Assembly: GCF_900103615.1 (NCBI RefSeq)
Contig: NZ_FNGW01000002.1
Coordinates: 62,001 to 126,000, forward strand
DNA length: 64,000 nucleotides
Direction: 5' to 3'
Source: Romboutsia lituseburensis DSM 797
Lineage (GTDB): Bacteria; Bacillota; Clostridia; Peptostreptococcales; Peptostreptococcaceae
The notes beneath the pieces are model-generated. The model was given only the letters and a program-made list of their open reading frames with translations. It did not search any database and had not been told where the DNA came from. Of this stretch, positions 45,343-54,816 are shown in pieces (the first letter of the stretch is position 1; each line of letters opens with the position of its first letter). The position numbers were made by a program, and so were the translations under genes.

Positions 45343-46845
45343 CTACTTATAGTAAACTCCCCAAAATGTTTCTATTACATCATCATCTGGTGCTTTTGTT
45401 AACTTAGATACTATAATAAACATTACTAAAGATATTAATAGTGGTAATACAATAGTATGAGTACCAAAAGGTCTAACCCATATTTTACTAAATAACACAT
45501 ATGTACCTATACCACTTATTATAGATGCTATAGCACCTTGATAATTTGCTCTTTTCCAATAAAGACCTAGTATTATAGGCCATAAAAATGTAGCAATTAT
45601 ACCTGCATTAGCATATAAATTTAACCATACAATTAAATCAGGTGGATTAATTGCCACTAAATATATTGCTATTCCTAAAACAGCTGTTGATATAATACTT
45701 ATCTTACCTATTTTCTTAGAATCTGATTTTAAACTTGGTTTTATATAGTTAACTACTATATCATTTACTATAGCACCTGAAGCAACTAACAATTGAGAAT
45801 CTACTGTAGACATTATAGAAGCCAATGGCCCTGCTAACAATATTCCCGCTATAACAGATGGGAACAACTGAGTAGTAAGCGTTGGTACAACTAAATCACC
45901 TGATTCTATACCCATCACTAAAGTTGATCCAAAAGCACCTACCATGTGCATCCCTAAAAGTAGTATCATAGATACTATAGTCCCATACTTTATACCTTGG
46001 TGCAAACTTTTAGTATCTTTGTAACTCATTGCCCTTTGTGATACTGATGGTATTCCTACAACAGCAAACCCAACTAATATCCAAAATGATGTTACCCATA
46101 ATATAGTCATATTACCTTCTGTTACACCAAAAGGAGTTATCATACCTGGATCAATACTTGCCATGTTTTGTACAATATTTGAAACTCCACCACCTGCAAT
46201 AACTGTTCCTACAAATATAGTTATTGTTGCTATCGTCATTATTATACCTTGTATTGTATCTGATATTGTTACTGCTCTAAATCCACCTATTACTGTATGT
46301 ACTATAACTGTAACTCCAAAAGCAGTTAATGCTATATTGTAATCAAGACCTACTGAGCCTTGTAAAAGTCTAGCTGCCCCTACCCATTGAGCTGCCATTG
46401 CTGATATAAAAAATACTACTATAGATATTGAGGTTATCACGACTACAATATCAGACTTATATCTTTCTCTCAAAAAATCTGTTATAGTAACTGCATTTAT
46501 TTTCCTAGATATAATAGCAAACTTTTTTCCAAGCACTGCTAATGTAAAGTATCCTGTTGGCATTTGTGCCATAGCTAAAAATACCCATCCTAATCCTTCT
46601 GTATAAGCCGTTCCCGGTCCACCTATAAAGCTTCCTGCGCTTAAATAAGTTGTGACTAAAGTCATAGCAAGTACAAATCCGCCTAATCCTCTTCCTCCAG
46701 TCATATACTCATCCATAAATTCATTCTCTTTATTATTTGATTTTCTGGCTTTATTAACAAACTTCATAGAGTAAAAACCAACACCAAATATTGCTATGAA
46801 GTATATTATTATAGGAACTAAAACTCCTAAATTAACATTTTGCAT
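45343..46845 (-). CDS. panF: Sodium/pantothenate symporter
   Basis: 500 residues, 13 membrane helices of the sodium:solute symporter (SSS) family, with EFMDEYMTGGRGLGGFVLAMTLVTTYLSAGSF near the start and HTVIGGFRAVTISDTIQGIIM in the middle, as in PanF. It imports pantothenate, the CoA precursor. Its start overlaps the YhdT stop by one base and GGAG lies eight bases upstream within the yhdT end. The YhdT-PanF pair is conserved and supports this substrate assignment. Confidence 0.88.
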   Translation of the reverse strand: MQNVNLGVLVPIIIYFIAIFGVGFYSMKFVNKARKSNNKENEFMDEYMTGGRGLGGFVLAMTLVTTYLSAGSFIGGPGTAYTEGLGWVFLAMAQMPTGYFTLAVLGKKFAIISRKINAVTITDFLRERYKSDIVVVITSISIVVFFISAMAAQWVGAARLLQGSVGLDYNIALTAFGVTVIVHTVIGGFRAVTISDTIQGIIMTIATITIFVGTVIAGGGVSNIVQNMASIDPGMITPFGVTEGNMTILWVTSFWILVGFAVVGIPSVSQRAMSYKDTKSLHQGIKYGTIVSMILLLGMHMVGAFGSTLVMGIESGDLVVPTLTTQLFPSVIAGILLAGPLASIMSTVDSQLLVASGAIVNDIVVNYIKPSLKSDSKKIGKISIISTAVLGIAIYLVAINPPDLIVWLNLYANAGIIATFLWPIILGLYWKRANYQGAIASIISGIGTYVLFSKIWVRPFGTHTIVLPLLISLVMFIIVSKLTKAPDDDVIETFWGVYYK

Positions 46846-47156
46846 TATTTAAACTCCTTTCTATATTTTTCTACTTCTTCTTCACTTAAACCATCTAACG
46901 ACATATCTTTAAAAAATTTATTTATCATTACTACTGTTAATATAGAAAATAAAACGCCACCTACTATACAGCTCATGAAAAACCATGTAGGTAATCCTAA
47001 TATATATGTATATTCAGATATATCTTTTTTTCCAAGTCCATATCCAAATCCAAACCACCATATAAGATTTACAATTCCAAGTCCTAATCCCATAAGTGCC
47101 TCTTTATTGCACTGTTTAAATCTAGGATCTTCTGTTATTTTTTTATTATCTTTCAT
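46845..47156 (-). CDS. yhdT: YhdT-family small membrane protein (DUF997)
   Basis: 103 residues with two membrane helices and a conserved GLGIVNLIWWFGFGYGLG block plus LPTWFFMSCIVGG. DUF997/YhdT proteins are encoded next to panF and are probably accessory subunits of the symporter. AGGAG precedes the ATG. First gene of the pair; stop overlaps the panF start. Confidence 0.85.
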   Translation of the reverse strand: MKDNKKITEDPRFKQCNKEALMGLGLGIVNLIWWFGFGYGLGKKDISEYTYILGLPTWFFMSCIVGGVLFSILTVVMINKFFKDMSLDGLSEEEVEKYRKEFK

Positions 47157-47331
47157 TGAATTTGCTCCTTTCAGACTAGCTTATACTTAAGATTTCCTTT
47201 ATTTTGATTTTGTAATCTATTTTTATTATTTTATCTAAATCTTATTGTATTATTTTTTGTCTAAATTTGTCTACTATTATTTTGTATACAAAATAATTTA
47301 ACATGCAAAATATAAATTTTTAATTAAAAAA

Positions 47332-47368
47332 TAAAAATGAATCACTTAGCTTAAGTGATTCACTTTTG
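47332..47368 (-). terminator. Terminator after the polysaccharide deacetylase gene
   Basis: TGAATCACTTA, loop GCT, TAAGTGATTCA, with A and T tracts, directly 3' of the gene ending at 47372. Confidence 0.8.
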
Positions 47369-47371
47369 TTC

Positions 47372-48136
47372 TTAATTATATAAATTTCCAATCCAGAAAT
47401 TCTGAGGTTGTTGATTTTGTTCTATCGGAATAATATCATAGCCTTGTTCAGTTAAATGTTTTAAAATTCCATCTAAGGCCTCCACTGTTTGCTTTTTCTC
47501 ATGAATTAATATAACTACCTCTTTTTTGTTTTGAGTATATCTTTTAACGTTTTCTACTATTTGCGTTGAATTAGATTTCCAATCTTGTGTATCTAAATCC
47601 CAATCCCATAACTTGTATCCTGCTTCAACTAGCATCTCATAAGATTTTGTTGGAGTATAAGGTTTACTTCCATATGGTAACCTTATTATATTTGATTCTA
47701 AGTTGGTGATTTCATGAAATGTTTCTTTATTTTTATCAAATTCTTCTTTTGCAGATACATTACTTTTATATAATTCGTGTATATCATGACTTACACTATG
47801 AAATCCAGCTGTGTTTCCATTATTTATTATATTTTTAACTTGTTCTGGATAAGTTTTCATATTTCTATCTATCATAAAAAATGTTGCTTTAGCATTATAT
47901 TTATTTAAAGTATTTATTATAGTATCTGTGTATTTACTTGGACCATCATCGATAGTTATATACGCTATTTTTCTCTCTTCACTTTCTACTACATTATCAT
48001 AAGAATTATCATAGCATATATTAATGGTGCTATTTGAGTTTGCGTATATATCTTTTATATTTGATATACAAGTTCCTATTGTAATCACACTTGTACTTAA
48101 TATTATGGCGAGTGTTTTTCTTAAATTTTTATGCAT
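47372..48136 (-). CDS. Secreted polysaccharide deacetylase (CE4/NodB)
   Basis: 254 residues. A signal peptide (about 6-33, ending ...YANS) precedes a NodB domain. Motif 1 is TIDDGPS (D63, D64), motif 2 HSVSHD (zinc ligands H113, H117), motif 3 RLPYGSKP, motif 4 WDWDLDTQDW and motif 5 VILIHE. All metal and catalytic residues are present, so it should deacetylate GlcNAc in peptidoglycan or another glycan, as PdaA/PgdA enzymes do. GGAGG precedes the ATG. Monocistronic. Which polymer is its target is not evident. Confidence 0.9.
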   Translation of the reverse strand: MHKNLRKTLAIILSTSVITIGTCISNIKDIYANSNSTINICYDNSYDNVVESEERKIAYITIDDGPSKYTDTIINTLNKYNAKATFFMIDRNMKTYPEQVKNIINNGNTAGFHSVSHDIHELYKSNVSAKEEFDKNKETFHEITNLESNIIRLPYGSKPYTPTKSYEMLVEAGYKLWDWDLDTQDWKSNSTQIVENVKRYTQNKKEVVILIHEKKQTVEALDGILKHLTEQGYDIIPIEQNQQPQNFWIGNLYN

Positions 48137-48330
48137 GTTTTGTTCCTCCTATTAGCTTTATATTTATATAATGTCGTTTTTAGGAACATCTTTTATTTAA
48201 TTTTCGATTAGACGTTTATTGCGACAAATAAACCTTTTGAATTTTGGCTTCTATTATATTATTAGTCAAAAATTTTGTTTTATCACCATTCTTTTAAATT
48301 CCAAAAAATATATAAACATAAAAAAAAACC

Positions 48331-48352
48331 CAAAGCAAAGCTTTGAGTCTCT
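48331..48352 (-). terminator. Weak terminator after the SteT-like gene
   Basis: CAAAGC and GCTTTG with a three-base loop near 48336-48350, next to an A tract that reads as T run on the minus strand. Confidence 0.5.
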
Positions 48353-48355
48353 TTA

Positions 48356-49708
48356 TTATGCTACTTTATTTGATTTAGTTTCTAATCCATTTTTATTTGA
48401 CATATAGTTATAAACTGGTAATCCTATAGCTGTTATTACAAGGCCACCTACTGATATCATAGTTGTTTGCATTCCTGCTAGGAATAATTGATTTACTATA
48501 ACAAATAGTCCACTTAATATAGCTATCATTGGTATCACAGGATATAAAGGTACTTTATATGGTCTGTGTAAGTTTGGTTGATCTTTTCTTAACTTTATTA
48601 CCCCTATAAATGTTAATACATAGAATATCCATATTGCAAATATTGATAAATCTGTTAATAAGTTAAATTGTCCAGATAAAGCATATAATGCTGATAATAT
48701 TGCCATAGCTATTGTTGCATTAGCTGGTGATTGAGCATTGTTTAACTTTGATAGGAAATTATATCCTGGTAAAGTTTTTTGAGAAGCTAGTGTATAAGCT
48801 ATTCTTGGTCCTGTTAATATATATCCGTTTAATGCACCGAATACTGATATTAATATACCTACAGTTATTATTTTACCACCAACTGGTCCAAATATCTTTT
48901 CTGCAACTAATGCTGCTGGTGCTGCTACTGATGCTAATTCATGAGCTGGTGCTACCCAAAGGTAAGCTAAGTTTATAGTTAAGTAAACAGCCATAACTAA
49001 TGATAATCCACCAACTATTGCTTTAGGTAAATCTTTACCTGGGTTTTTCATTTCTCCAGCTAAAGCTCCAACATTTATCCATCCATCATAGGCAAATAGT
49101 ACTGCTATTAATAACTGTCCTAATACCCCACCTATGCTTATACCTTCTCCTACTAATGGAGTTAGTATTTCATTTTGTCCTGATCCTTTTATAAATCCAA
49201 ATACCATTATTAATACAAGAGGTATTAATTTACATACAGTAGATACAGTTTGTATTGCTCCACCTGTTTTAGATCCTAATGTATTAAGAGCTGCTACTAA
49301 TAATATTATTCCTACTGCTAAAGGAAGTTTTAATGCTGGATTTCCCATTAATCCAGTTGCTTGTTCTGCAAATATAACTGCTAACGCTGCTATAGTTGCC
49401 GGGAAGAATAATACCGTTTGCATCCAACCTGTTAAAAATCCTAATTTTTTACCATAAATCTCACTTATATAAGTCATCATTCCGCCTGTTTTAGGTATCG
49501 CTGCTGAAACCTCCGCAGCTGTAAGTCCAGCTGTTATAGTCATTATTCCAGCTAATACCCATGCTAAAATTCCAAGTCCTGGTGCTCCTCCTGTTGCTGA
49601 ATAAACCGCTTGTGGCTTAAAGAATACTCCCCCACCTATAACCATACCAACAACTGTTGATAAAGCAGCAGCCATACCAAGATTTTTTTGAAGTCCCTTG
49701 TTTTCCAT
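48356..49708 (-). CDS. APC amino acid permease, SteT-like
   Basis: 450 residues from ATG 49708 (AAGGAG ten bases upstream); an ATG eight codons earlier overlaps that SD. Twelve helices of the L-type (LAT) APC subfamily: GMVIGGGVFFKP in helix 1, AAIPKTGGMMTYI, AYDGWINVGALAGEMKNPGKDLPKA in helix 6-7 and RPYKVPLYPVIP near the C-terminus. It aligns well by eye with Bacillus SteT, a serine/threonine exchanger. Substrate specificity not certain. Confidence 0.83.
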   Translation of the reverse strand: MENKGLQKNLGMAAALSTVVGMVIGGGVFFKPQAVYSATGGAPGLGILAWVLAGIMTITAGLTAAEVSAAIPKTGGMMTYISEIYGKKLGFLTGWMQTVLFFPATIAALAVIFAEQATGLMGNPALKLPLAVGIILLVAALNTLGSKTGGAIQTVSTVCKLIPLVLIMVFGFIKGSGQNEILTPLVGEGISIGGVLGQLLIAVLFAYDGWINVGALAGEMKNPGKDLPKAIVGGLSLVMAVYLTINLAYLWVAPAHELASVAAPAALVAEKIFGPVGGKIITVGILISVFGALNGYILTGPRIAYTLASQKTLPGYNFLSKLNNAQSPANATIAMAILSALYALSGQFNLLTDLSIFAIWIFYVLTFIGVIKLRKDQPNLHRPYKVPLYPVIPMIAILSGLFVIVNQLFLAGMQTTMISVGGLVITAIGLPVYNYMSNKNGLETKSNKVA

Positions 49709-49732
49709 GTCTGTGCATCTCCTTAAAAACAT

Positions 49733-50155
49733 ATAATTTATTTTTTTATCAGTTCATCTTACATCTATAATTATAATGTTTTTTTCAGTCATTTCAATAC
49801 ATTTTTTACTATTTTTCGACACTTAATTTTGAAATTATGTTTTTTTAGAAATTTTATTTTATAAAACGTTATTTTTTTTAATTTTCTATTAATTAAAAAT
49901 ATTTAGTATTTGTTGGATATATTGATATTTAAATGTTTGATACAATAAATATATTTGAAATATAAACAATTTTAGATTTTTTGCTTCGGAGAAATGTTTT
50001 CCTATTATTTTTTTAAATATAAAAAAATTATAAAATCATAGTTTTTACTTTATTTTTTGCCATATTTTTATGATTTTTGTCTTATTTTTCATAGTATTTA
50101 ATAAATACTAAACTCAAATTGTAAATTGTAGTTCATATTTATTTTTTTCTAAATA
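49733..50155. other. AT-rich gap, nothing recognised
   Basis: About 420 bases, extremely AT-rich, with no reading frame, repeat or RNA motif I could identify apart from a small GGAGAAATGTTTTCC hairpin near 49987. Confidence 0.4.
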
Positions 50156-50206
50156 TTATAAATATCCTTAATTTTTAATTATTATTAATCTATAAGGATA
50201 TTTATA
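50156..50206 (-). terminator. Terminator after the azoreductase gene
   Basis: ATAAATATCCTTA and TAAGGATATTTAT form a 13-bp stem around a 22-base AT-rich loop, just 3' of the gene ending at 50214. Confidence 0.55.
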
Positions 50207-50213
50207 ATAACAT

Positions 50214-50861
50214 TTAAAATTTTATAGAATCTATAATATCATCAATCTTTTCATATGCTTTATTTATAGCTTCTTTTTTTTCTTTTTCTGTAAATCCAGT
50301 TCCATCTACTAAAAATTCTTCGAATTTCTTAATTCCCATAAATTTCATTATATCTTCTACATAACTTAAACCTTTATTAATTGCTGGTTTTAATAACCAT
50401 GGTATATGTGCTCCTGATGACTGTACATATACAACTGTTCTAGGTTTATCATTTAATAATCCTTCTGGTTTACCGTTATCAAAGCTTATTGTTTTTTGAT
50501 CTTGCATTATGCAGTCTATATATTCTTTTAATGGCGCTGGAAACGATAAGCTCCACATTGGTGCAGCTATTACATACACATTTGAACTTATAAATTGATC
50601 ACATAAACTTCTTATTTTTTTTATTTCTCTTTGATTTTTATCATCTAATTTTTTTGTGTCATTTTCATCAACTATACAGTTTCTTTTTTCAAAGTATTGG
50701 TATTCTAATCTTGGAATATGTTCTTTGTATAGATCTATTTCTTCTACTTCAAAATCCTTATTTTTTTCTAAAAATCTATTTATAAGTTCTTTTGCTACTG
50801 TTTTACTTGCTGATAGTTCTTCTGGTTTTGAATTTACACTAATATACAATAACTTCTTCAT
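50214..50861 (-). CDS. FMN-dependent NADH-azoreductase/quinone reductase
   Basis: 215 residues from ATG 50861, which has GGAGG seven bases upstream; a longer in-frame start 111 bases earlier encodes low-quality sequence and was rejected. It is a flavodoxin-like fold with MKKLLYISVNSKPEELSAS (phosphate loop), AAPMWSLSFPAPLKEYID (FMN-binding block as in AzoR) and VVYVQSSGAHIPW. It reduces quinones and azo compounds using NADH. Monocistronic. Confidence 0.83.
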   Translation of the reverse strand: MKKLLYISVNSKPEELSASKTVAKELINRFLEKNKDFEVEEIDLYKEHIPRLEYQYFEKRNCIVDENDTKKLDDKNQREIKKIRSLCDQFISSNVYVIAAPMWSLSFPAPLKEYIDCIMQDQKTISFDNGKPEGLLNDKPRTVVYVQSSGAHIPWLLKPAINKGLSYVEDIMKFMGIKKFEEFLVDGTGFTEKEKKEAINKAYEKIDDIIDSIKF

Positions 50862-51063
50862 ACATATCCTCCTTAAATTATTAGTTATATTATTATTTGT
50901 ACTAAAATTTAATTTATTCTCTATGTATAGTTTCAATGAATTAAGTAAATTAATTTTTTTTAAATAATTCAATCAATATGTTTAGTATTTAATTGATGGG
51001 GTATATACTTAATAGAATCCTAAAAATAAAAGATTTATAAATCTTCTCGTTTTTCAATTAAAT

Positions 51064-51093
51064 AAAAAAGACAGGTGCATAACCTGTCTTTTT
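51064..51093 (-). terminator. Terminator after the aldehyde dehydrogenase gene
   Basis: AAAAAGACAGGT, loop GCATA, ACCTGTCTTTTTT. Confidence 0.88.
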
Positions 51094-51095
51094 TA

Positions 51096-52472
51096 TTATT
51101 TCATAATTTTTTTTACCATATTTAATTTTTTCTTATATGGAGGTAGCACTATTTTTATATCTATTTTAGTTGATTTTTTAACTATTGATTTTTTATAAGT
51201 GAATGTTTCAAAACTACTTTTACCATGATATTTTCCTATACCAGAAGTTCCAACGCCTCCAAAAGGCAAATAGTTTGATGCTACATGACTTATTGTGTCA
51301 TTTATGCAACCGCCTCCAAATGCAAATCTATTTATAATATCTTCTGAAAATCTGTTATCTTCTGAGAAAACATATAGTGCTAATGGCTTAGGATGAGCAT
51401 TTATATATATTTTTATATCTTCAACAGTTTTATATTTTATAACGGGCAGTATAGGTCCAAAAATTTCATCTTCCATGACTTTATCTTTTAGTGTTATATT
51501 TTTTAATATAGTTGGTGATATAAATTTATTTTCTTTATCAATTTCTCCTCCAAAGATTATTTTATCTTTATCATGTTCTAAAATTTCAGCTAATCTATTC
51601 ATGTGTCTGTCATTTACTATTCTTCCAAATTCATTATTTTTTGAAATTTCATTTCCATAAAATGATTTAATTGATTTTTCTAAAGCTATACACAAATCAT
51701 CATATATATCTTCATGTGCTAAAACATAGTCTGGTGCTACACATGTTTGACCCGCATTTAAAAGTTTCCCCCACATAATTCTATTAGCACTTATATCTAA
51801 AGAAGCTGTATTATCTACGATTACAGGTGATTTTCCACCAAGTTCTAATGTTATTGGTATTAAATTTTTACTTGCCTTTTCCATTACTATTTTACCTACA
51901 TTAACACTTCCTGTAAAAAAGATATAGTCAAATTTTAAATCTAATAAGCTGCTATTTACCTTATAATCACCTGTAATCACTGTTATATATTCATCTCTAA
52001 AAGCTTCTTTTATCATCTCTTCTATTATTTTTTCTGTATTCACAGTATACTCAGATGGCTTTAAAACTACAGTATTTCCGCCTGCAATTGCGCCAACTAA
52101 AGGCTCTATTAAAAGTTGAAATGGATAGTTATATGGACCTATTATTAACACAGCTCCATAAGGTGCACTATAAATTCTTGATTTACCTGGAATTTGCGCA
52201 ATATCATTTTTAACTTTTTGTACTTTAGACCATTTTTTTATATTTTTTAATGCATGTTCAATACTACTATATACAAATCCCACTTCATTTGAATATGATT
52301 CAAATTCATGTTTTCCTAAATCTATTTCTAAAGCATCAATTATTTTTTTTTCATATTTTTTTATAATATCTTTTAATTTTTTTAAATTTTTGATACGTGT
52401 ATCTATGTCTATATTTCCAACACTATCTAAATAGGATTTTTGCTTTTGTAATATTTTTTCATAAGTATTCAT
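51096..52472 (-). CDS. Class 3-like aldehyde dehydrogenase
   Basis: 458 residues, the short class 3 (AldH/YwdH-like) form. Catalytic Cys is in LNAGQTCVAPDYV (C244), the general base in PITLELGGKSP (E210), and the Asn of GPYNYPFQL (about 115) holds the oxyanion. NAD(P) site FFTGSVNVGK. A Lys-rich, hydrophobic C-terminal tail (about 430-458) resembles that of membrane-associated fatty aldehyde dehydrogenases. It oxidises medium- or long-chain aldehydes. GAGGTG precedes the ATG. Confidence 0.88.
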   Translation of the reverse strand: MNTYEKILQKQKSYLDSVGNIDIDTRIKNLKKLKDIIKKYEKKIIDALEIDLGKHEFESYSNEVGFVYSSIEHALKNIKKWSKVQKVKNDIAQIPGKSRIYSAPYGAVLIIGPYNYPFQLLIEPLVGAIAGGNTVVLKPSEYTVNTEKIIEEMIKEAFRDEYITVITGDYKVNSSLLDLKFDYIFFTGSVNVGKIVMEKASKNLIPITLELGGKSPVIVDNTASLDISANRIMWGKLLNAGQTCVAPDYVLAHEDIYDDLCIALEKSIKSFYGNEISKNNEFGRIVNDRHMNRLAEILEHDKDKIIFGGEIDKENKFISPTILKNITLKDKVMEDEIFGPILPVIKYKTVEDIKIYINAHPKPLALYVFSEDNRFSEDIINRFAFGGGCINDTISHVASNYLPFGGVGTSGIGKYHGKSSFETFTYKKSIVKKSTKIDIKIVLPPYKKKLNMVKKIMK

Positions 52473-52556
52473 AAAATCACCTCATTCTTAAATTATATAT
52501 GTAATATTTTTTTATTTCATCTATAATTTTTATACAATACTATTTCATAAAAATAA

Positions 52557-52598
52557 AATAGACCTAATACTATTATTTAAATACTTGGTCTATTTTAT
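52557..52598 (-). terminator. Terminator after the sulfurtransferase gene
   Basis: AAATAGACC and GGTCTATTTT stem with a long AT-rich loop, directly 3' of the gene ending at 52614. Confidence 0.6.
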
Positions 52599-52613
52599 TA
52601 ATTTACATTAGTA

Positions 52614-53459
52614 TTAATTTTTCAAATTAGTCTCAACTTCATTATCATCGTAACTTATCCAATCACTAAAGCTTCCTGCGTATACTTTGTGATTTATATC
52701 AGCTTCATCAAGTGCTAAGCTATTTACAGAAGCAGTTATTCCAGAACCACAATACACTATTACTTCTTTATAATTATACAGTTCTTTGAAATGTTCTTTT
52801 AATTCTTTTACTGATTTTAGTTCTATTTTTTCATCTACTTTATTAAATATATCCATCCAAAAATAATTTAGTGCACTAGGTACATGCCCTGCTTTTTTAT
52901 CAACAGGTTCAAACTCTCCTATGTACCTTATATTTTCCCTTGAATCAACAATAGCTATATCTTTGTTGTAAAGTCTTTCTCTTATATAATTCATATCAAC
53001 TTTCATTTCTTCATTTATTTTAATATTAAATAAACCTTTATCGTTTTTAGTTGCTACAGTGTTTATTTCTCCACCTATTTTTTTAAATGCTTCAATTCCA
53101 TCCCTAAGTACATATACATTGTCATGACCTAAGTACTTTAATGTCCACCAAAGTCTAGATGGTCCAGCTAAATCACCTTCATCATAACAAACTATAATAG
53201 AATTATTGCTTATACCTATATTTTCAAAAGTTTCTTTTAAGCTTTCTATTGATGGTAATGGATGTCTTCCACCATGCTTCTTTACTTCGTTTGACAATTG
53301 AGTTTCAATATCTAATCTTACTGATCCCTTTATATGACCTTGTTCATAACTTTTTTTTCCATAGTCCTTATCCATTAAGCTAAATCTACAATCTACTATA
53401 ATTAATTTTTCATTATTTATATTGTTTTTTAGCCATTCTACACTTACTAAATTACTCAA
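52614..53459 (-). CDS. 3-mercaptopyruvate sulfurtransferase (tandem rhodanese)
   Basis: 281 residues from TTG 53459, which has GAGGAG eight bases upstream; the GTG at 53468 overlaps that SD. Two rhodanese domains (about 5-130 and 150-275). The active-site loop VYCGSGITA (Cys about 237) is the mercaptopyruvate form rather than the CRKGVT thiosulfate form. It transfers sulphur from 3-mercaptopyruvate to thiols or proteins. Monocistronic. Confidence 0.85.
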   Translation of the reverse strand: MSNLVSVEWLKNNINNEKLIIVDCRFSLMDKDYGKKSYEQGHIKGSVRLDIETQLSNEVKKHGGRHPLPSIESLKETFENIGISNNSIIVCYDEGDLAGPSRLWWTLKYLGHDNVYVLRDGIEAFKKIGGEINTVATKNDKGLFNIKINEEMKVDMNYIRERLYNKDIAIVDSRENIRYIGEFEPVDKKAGHVPSALNYFWMDIFNKVDEKIELKSVKELKEHFKELYNYKEVIVYCGSGITASVNSLALDEADINHKVYAGSFSDWISYDDNEVETNLKN

Positions 53460-53645
53460 TCTAATCACTCCTCAATAATATACGTTTTATAATATGTCAT
53501 ATTATTAACATTTCAAACCTTTTCCTTACATTATATCAAATTATTTCAAATCACAATATATAAAATAATTTTGAAATTTGTATATAATCAATAAAAAAGC
53601 GTATCTATAAATAAAATTAATCATTTTTAGATACGCTCTTGAAAT

Positions 53646-54564
53646 CTATTGTAAATTTAAAGTAATATATCCATTACCTTGAAGCCTTCTTGATAACTGC
53701 AATGCTTTTGTAAATTTAATGAGCTGAGCATAGTATTCTGATTCGGTCATATTTCTCTCAAACTCTTTATTTGCCCATTCTATAATTATTGCTAAAGCAC
53801 CTGATACATGCGGAGTTGCCATACTTGTTCCACTTAGTGTCGCGTATCCTTGATTTTTATATGTTGACAAAATATTCACTCCTGGAGCAACTAAGTCTAC
53901 ATATAAATTAGAGTTGCTAAATGGAGCAATTCCTTTATTTGAATCTATTGCACCAACCTCTATTACTTCATCATATGCACCTGGATAATCTAATTCATCA
54001 GTTTTTACATTACCCTTATCACCTCTATTACCAGCTGCACATACAACTAATATATTGTTATTAACTGCATTTAAAATTGCATTATGCAATTCTTTCGTAT
54101 CTTGAGGCCCTCCAAGTGACATAGATATTATATTTACTTTTTTAGATACCGCATAGTTAATAGCATTTATAATCCACTGCATTTTTCCTGACCCACTTTT
54201 ATCCAATGCCTTTAATATTAATAAACTTGCTCCTGGGTGCAACACCTGTTATACCAACTGGTGTTGTATTTGCAGCTATGGTTCCAGCAACATGTGTTCC
54301 ATGACCTTGATAATCATCAAATATATCTGGATTTGAATTATCATCCGAAGTAAAGTTTCTACCGCCTATAATTCTACCTTCTAGTGCAGGATGTTTCGTA
54401 TCACATCCAGTATCTATAATTGCAACAACAACTCCTTTTCCTGTATAGCCCTTCTTCCAAGCTTCTGTCGCATTTAACATTGTAACTCCATATGGAATTG
54501 TATAATCTAATTTATTAACTTCACTTTCTACTGTAAACGGTGTTAAGTTTAAATTTTCATTCAT
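53646..54564 (-). pseudogene. Intracellular subtilisin-like protease, single-base frameshift
   Basis: Two overlapping reading frames together encode one S8 protease: the first (54564-54199) carries the Asp (IIDTGCD) and His (GHGTHVAGT) of the triad, the second (54245-53646) the oxyanion Asn (AAGNRGD) and Ser (GTSMATPHVSG). Removing one G from GGG at 54235-54237 joins them as GVAP-GASLLILKAL, the normal subtilisin sequence. There is no signal peptide. A TIPYGV motif near residue 22 resembles the inhibitory LIPY pro-sequence of intracellular subtilisins. GGGTG precedes the ATG. All catalytic residues survive, so the frameshift is recent or a sequencing error. Confidence 0.8.
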
Positions 54565-54816
54565 AATGAATCACCCTTTATATAAAATTCATTACTTTTA
54601 TATGAATATAAGTAATTTAAATCAAAACTTTTAAACTTATATTTCATAATTAGAATATGGATTTTATATATAAAAGGTTACATTTTTGGGGTATAAATAC
54701 TAAATATTCAACTAAGAATATTTATATAATAGTTATTTTAATCAATAGATGAAATATTCAGCTAAATTAAAGTTTAGATTTCATATACTGTATTAAAGGA
54801 AACTAACTTTTTATTA

